Assembly (NCBI GenBank): GCA_013152575.1
Contig: JAADGB010000062.1
Location: 1 to 8,666, forward strand
Length of the DNA stretch: 8,666 nt
Reading direction: 5' to 3'
From: Thermoproteota archaeon
Lineage (GTDB): Archaea > Thermoproteota > Thermoprotei_A > Sulfolobales > Acidilobaceae
The position numbers and the translations under genes were made by a program. This document shows positions 5,961 to 8,666 of the stretch, in pieces (positions within the stretch are counted from its first letter, which is position 1; each line of letters starts with the position of its first letter). The notes under the pieces were generated by a model that was not told the DNA's origin, ran no database searches, and was given only the letters and a program-made list of their open reading frames with translations.

Positions 5961-8036
5961 GTGCCAAAAGGCAAAGGGCCAAACGCATGGCCAGTGAGGG
6001 GAGAGACCTACTGGTGTCCATCGCTGAACGTGCCACTGGTTGGTAAGGAGTGTCCAGACGGGTCAAGGGGGTATAGGTTAAACGTTACAGACCCGGGTGA
6101 CGTGAGGCCTGCCTTCGACCACGATATTGAGAGGCTCAGGGAGGGCTATAGCTACGAGGTTGGCTCCGAGAAGGGCTTCGAAGAACTACGTGGATACAGT
6201 GTTGTGTTATTGAATAAGGTACCATTCATGGATCTAATGTACGAGGTAATAGCCGACGGGCGAGTCATAGGCAGGCTCTACTGGGACCCCCTAGTCAGCC
6301 ATTGGAGGTTCAGGTTCTCCCAGCCCGGGTTGATGAGGGTATGGCACCACGAGCCACTCCACACCATTACCATCAGAGGGACCCCAAAGACCCTGAAACG
6401 AAGATGGGTCCATCCAAACACCGAAGGCCTACCACCGGGGACACAGGTGGTATTCAAGAATGAGGAGGGGGACCCTCTGGGGGTTGGTTACGTCCACCCT
6501 GATGGTGACAGGATCAAGGTTCACACCATATTCTGGAAGAATGTAGAGCCCTACGCGTCTAAGAGGAGGAGCACCTGGGATGATACTGTAAAGGCGAACG
6601 AGTACTACCTATACTATCACTCGTCCAGGGCTGTGAAATTCATACACGTTATGAGCGAGAAGGTAGGTAAACCAGTGATTGTATCTTATAGTGGTGGTAA
6701 GGATAGCCTCGCAGCCCTCAATCTCACCCTTGAGGCTGGCGTTAAGCCATACGTTCTATTCAATGATACCGGGATAGAGTTGCCTGAGACGAGGGAGTCT
6801 GTTAGGAGGATCGTGGAGGAGAAGGGCCTAGAGTTGCTCGTCGCCGATGCTGGCGACGCCTTTTGGAGGGCGGTCGAGAGGGTTGGACCGCCTGGTAAGG
6901 ATTACAGGTGGTGTTGTAAGGTAACCAAGCTCTCACCCCTCTCAAGGCTCTTGCAGGAGAGGTTCCCGGATGGCGCCTTGAACATTGTTGGCCAGAGGGC
7001 GTATGAGAGCCTGGATAGGGCTAGGAGTCCTAGGGTGTGGAGGAATAGGTGGCTCCCCCAGATACTCAACATCTCCCCCATACAGTACTGGACGCAGCTC
7101 CTAGTATGGCTATACATCTGGGATCGCAAGCTGCCCTACAACCCGTTGTACGAGAAGGGCTTCGACCGGATAGGATGCTTCATGTGCCCCGCCGCGTTCA
7201 TGGCTGAGTACAAGCATGTAGAGGAGACGCATCCAGAGCTGTGGAGGAAGTGGGAAGACGTCCTTTGGAGATGGGCGAAGAGAATAGGGTTAGAGGGGAA
7301 GGAGGCCGAGATATGGGTAAAGAGGGGATTATGGAGATGGTTGACGCCAGCGGCCCAAAAGGGTAGGCTTGCCCAGAGAGTCGGTATCGCTATGAGGGAT
7401 TGGAGGGAGATTTACAAGAGATGGCTCTATCCGCCACTCAAAGAATTCAGATACGGTGATGGCGCCATAGCAAGGTTTGAGGGAAGCTTCCCAGTCACAA
7501 GCCTAGAGGACCAGTACAGCGTGCTGGGACCCTTCAAGCCAGTGGAGAGAGGAGGGAAACTAGTCTTAGAGGGACCCTCCGGCTCAAAAGTAGAGTTCAC
7601 TGGCGACACCATAGAGGTTAAGGGGGTTAGAGGCGTACTCGCGAGGGAGCTAGTGCTGGACTCGATTAAACTCGCGTTCAGATGGGTGAACTGTGCTGGC
7701 TGTAAGGCGTGTGAAACAAGCTGTCCCACAGGTGCGATCAAAGTCATACGGGACGGTGACGGCTTCAAACCGGTTGTGGATGCCGGGAAGTGTATACACT
7801 GCAAGCTCTGCGTCGACAACTGTCCGCTATCAGACGTTACAGTGGAGAGAGTCTACTCGGCCATAGCCCTAGACGATCCGACCGCCTGGAGGAGGAGTGG
7901 TAGGAGGAGCAAGGAGAGCGTAATAGTCAGGTACCTAAACCTGAAGGGCTACAAGATCTCAACCAGTGATGCGAAGATAGTTGATGAAGACGTTTTAACC
8001 ATGCCTACAGGATTCCTGCCCGAAAATGAGCGGTAG
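5961..8036 (+). CDS. PP-loop PAPS/APS-reductase-like protein with PUA-like and ferredoxin domains
   Basis: A 691-residue cytosolic multidomain protein. Residues 1-60 hold a remnant zinc-ribbon-like segment (C19, C31) and a DPGDVRPAFDHD motif. Residues about 146-195 resemble a PUA RNA-binding domain. The PP-loop SGGKDS (244-249) binds ATP, and NDTGIELPET (268-277) matches the DTG..PET motif of PAPS reductases and CysD. C318-C319 with K323, P326 and L327, plus C406-x2-C409, match the CC...CxxC motif that holds a [4Fe-4S] cluster in APS reductases. At the C-terminus C578/C581/C584/C588 and C611/C614/C617/C621 are two CX2CX2CX3CP ferredoxin motifs, giving up to three clusters. It could reduce APS or PAPS to sulfite, or use ATP for sulfur transfer to RNA. 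Reductases often lose an intact SGGKDS loop; here it is kept, which leaves both options open. GTG start has GGGGGAG 4 bases upstream; the end is a tandem TAG-TAA. A TauE/SafE permease follows. Confidence 0.88.
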   Translation: MPKGKGPNAWPVRGETYWCPSLNVPLVGKECPDGSRGYRLNVTDPGDVRPAFDHDIERLREGYSYEVGSEKGFEELRGYSVVLLNKVPFMDLMYEVIADGRVIGRLYWDPLVSHWRFRFSQPGLMRVWHHEPLHTITIRGTPKTLKRRWVHPNTEGLPPGTQVVFKNEEGDPLGVGYVHPDGDRIKVHTIFWKNVEPYASKRRSTWDDTVKANEYYLYYHSSRAVKFIHVMSEKVGKPVIVSYSGGKDSLAALNLTLEAGVKPYVLFNDTGIELPETRESVRRIVEEKGLELLVADAGDAFWRAVERVGPPGKDYRWCCKVTKLSPLSRLLQERFPDGALNIVGQRAYESLDRARSPRVWRNRWLPQILNISPIQYWTQLLVWLYIWDRKLPYNPLYEKGFDRIGCFMCPAAFMAEYKHVEETHPELWRKWEDVLWRWAKRIGLEGKEAEIWVKRGLWRWLTPAAQKGRLAQRVGIAMRDWREIYKRWLYPPLKEFRYGDGAIARFEGSFPVTSLEDQYSVLGPFKPVERGGKLVLEGPSGSKVEFTGDTIEVKGVRGVLARELVLDSIKLAFRWVNCAGCKACETSCPTGAIKVIRDGDGFKPVVDAGKCIHCKLCVDNCPLSDVTVERVYSAIALDDPTAWRRSGRRSKESVIVRYLNLKGYKISTSDAKIVDEDVLTMPTGFLPENER

Positions 8037-8060
8037 TAAATGCCTCTTGTTTGAAATCCA

Positions 8061-8072
8061 TTTAAGATAAAA
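8061..8072 (+). promoter_or_regulatory. TATA-like box for the TauE/SafE gene
   Basis: TTTAAGATAAAA sits in the 61-base gap after the PP-loop gene. Transcription would begin near 8090-8092, only a few bases before the GTG at 8098, so the message may be nearly leaderless. This suggests the permease can be transcribed apart from the gene before it. Confidence 0.45.
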
Positions 8073-8097
8073 TAGCAGATAGGAGAGATGCGGGAAG

Positions 8098-8666
8098 GTG
8101 TCAACAGTGACCGCTATTGCCGACGCGCTAACATTCCTCATGTTCGGCATATTGGGGGGATTTCTAGGATCGATCCTGGGAATCGGCGGAGGCTCTTTAA
8201 TGACGCCTCTATTACTCGCGGCTGGCTACGATATACTAGTCGCTGTTCCAGCGAGCCTCCTAGCGATCGTCGGAACAAGTATAGGCGGTCTATATGTTTA
8301 TGAAGAGAAACGCCTGATCCGCTACGACCTAGCCATATACGCTGAATCAATAACAATACCAGGGAGTATAACGGGCGTCCTGATAGCCTCGGCCGGGTTC
8401 AAGCAAGTTATGAAGATCACCCTAGCAGCGATACTAATCATTATAAGCATTGAAATGATACGATCATACCTCAAAGAGAATAAAATGAACGACACGCTAA
8501 ACAGGCGGGTGGAGAGGCCAGTAATTGGATTTGCATCAATGTACTTTGCAGGATTGATATCTGCCCTAGCAGGTACGGGGGGAGGAGTGTTAAAAGTCCC
8601 TATCCTAACGAGACTACTAGGTATGGATGTTAAGGAAGCAGTTGCTACCAGCAAACTAATGGTTGG
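8098..8666 (+). CDS. TauE/SafE family permease (sulfite exporter-like), 3' end missing
   Basis: The frame is open from GTG at 8098 to the right edge: 189 residues plus two bases. Hydrophobic segments lie near residues 9-28, 34-56, 76-99, 105-120 and 142-160. The family's internal duplication is clear: GSILGIGGGSLMTPLLL (24-40) is echoed by SALAGTGGGVLKVPIL (155-170), each followed by a short polar turn and a further helix. TauE/SafE proteins move sulfite, sulfoacetate and other small organosulfur or organic anions across the membrane. Which one applies here cannot be told. An APS/PAPS-reductase-like gene directly upstream favours sulfite. The GTG is preferred to ATG at 8088, which is in another frame; GGAGAG lies 10 bases before the GTG. 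The region is more AT-rich than the rest of the window and uses CGN for several arginines. Confidence 0.9.
   Translation, partial: MSTVTAIADALTFLMFGILGGFLGSILGIGGGSLMTPLLLAAGYDILVAVPASLLAIVGTSIGGLYVYEEKRLIRYDLAIYAESITIPGSITGVLIASAGFKQVMKITLAAILIIISIEMIRSYLKENKMNDTLNRRVERPVIGFASMYFAGLISALAGTGGGVLKVPILTRLLGMDVKEAVATSKLMV

Larger units (their letters stand above)
78..7577. repeat. Dispersed GGGWCCC palindrome, 19 copies
   Basis: Copies begin at 78, 367, 642, 782, 1147, 1196, 1391, 1859, 2966, 3539, 3987, 4247, 4939, 5362, 6283, 6378, 6469, 7526 and 7571. In the GGGACCC orientation 14 of 19 are preceded by A, and almost all are followed by C or T, so the longer consensus is AGGGACCCY. GGAGGGACCCCAAGC recurs exactly at 1388-1402 (plus) and 4242-4256 (minus). 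Within the radical SAM gene alone the motif is read as Gly-Thr, Arg-Asp-Pro and Glu-Gly-Pro, so all three frames are used. Only the copy at 4247 is outside a gene. It is a DNA-level signal of unknown role. Confidence 0.7.

Noticed and set aside
7427..7819. A 130-codon minus-strand frame
   Set aside because: It is opposite the first ferredoxin motif and the preceding linker of the PP-loop protein; serine/threonine-rich shadow.
8037..8060. Terminator after the PP-loop gene (CTCTTGTTTG)
   Set aside because: The T content is interrupted, there is no stem, and the stretch is too short to support a call.
8088..8303. An ATG-started frame of 71 codons with GGAGAG directly before it
   Set aside because: It overlaps the clear TauE/SafE frame in another phase, stops inside it, and its peptide is basic and repetitive with no family resemblance.

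Overview
This window looks like chromosomal DNA from a hyperthermophilic crenarchaeon, most likely Desulfurococcales or Pyrodictiaceae. The evidence is an Alba chromatin protein of Aeropyrum type, heavy use of AGG for arginine, frequent CTAG, archaeal TATA-like boxes close to starts, GTG starts with GGAGG-type ribosome sites, and several archaea-specific families. No rRNA, tRNA, CRISPR array, insertion sequence or integrase was seen. The species is not identified.

Layout: (1) bases 1-1446, minus strand: a radical SAM enzyme of the COG1031 type, cut by the left edge. (2) 1447-1623: an intergenic stretch with the promoter of that gene and a GC-rich foldable element (1549-1593) behind a plus-strand TATA-like box. 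(3) 1624-4240, minus strand: a three-gene ABC-2 exporter operon, with the ATPase first and two six-helix permeases after it, the genes overlapping by 10 bases or separated by 5. (4) 4395-4697, minus strand: Alba, with a likely oligo-T terminator before the ABC leader. (5) 4818-5432, plus: a SPOUT-fold methyltransferase of the DUF431 family. (6) 5436-5879, minus: an uncharacterised archaeal protein, convergent with the methyltransferase at a 3-base gap. (7) 5961-8036, plus: a 691-residue protein joining a PUA-like region, a PAPS/APS-reductase-type PP-loop domain and a two-cluster ferredoxin domain. (8) 8098-8666, plus: a TauE/SafE permease, cut by the right edge.

How the genes may work together: the ABC genes form one export complex of unknown substrate. 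The PP-loop/ferredoxin protein and the TauE/SafE permease may be linked through sulfite or related sulfur chemistry, although the permease seems to have its own promoter. Two divergent gene pairs (Alba/methyltransferase and 5436-5879/5961-8036) each seem to share a single central AT-rich promoter core.

The most unusual signal is not a gene. The 7-base palindrome GGGWCCC occurs 19 times, in all three codon frames and almost always inside genes. About 1.5 would be expected from base composition, and the same-composition palindrome CCCWGGG was seen only once. It resembles the genome-wide palindromes of some cyanobacteria (HIP1) and deserves a genome-scale count.
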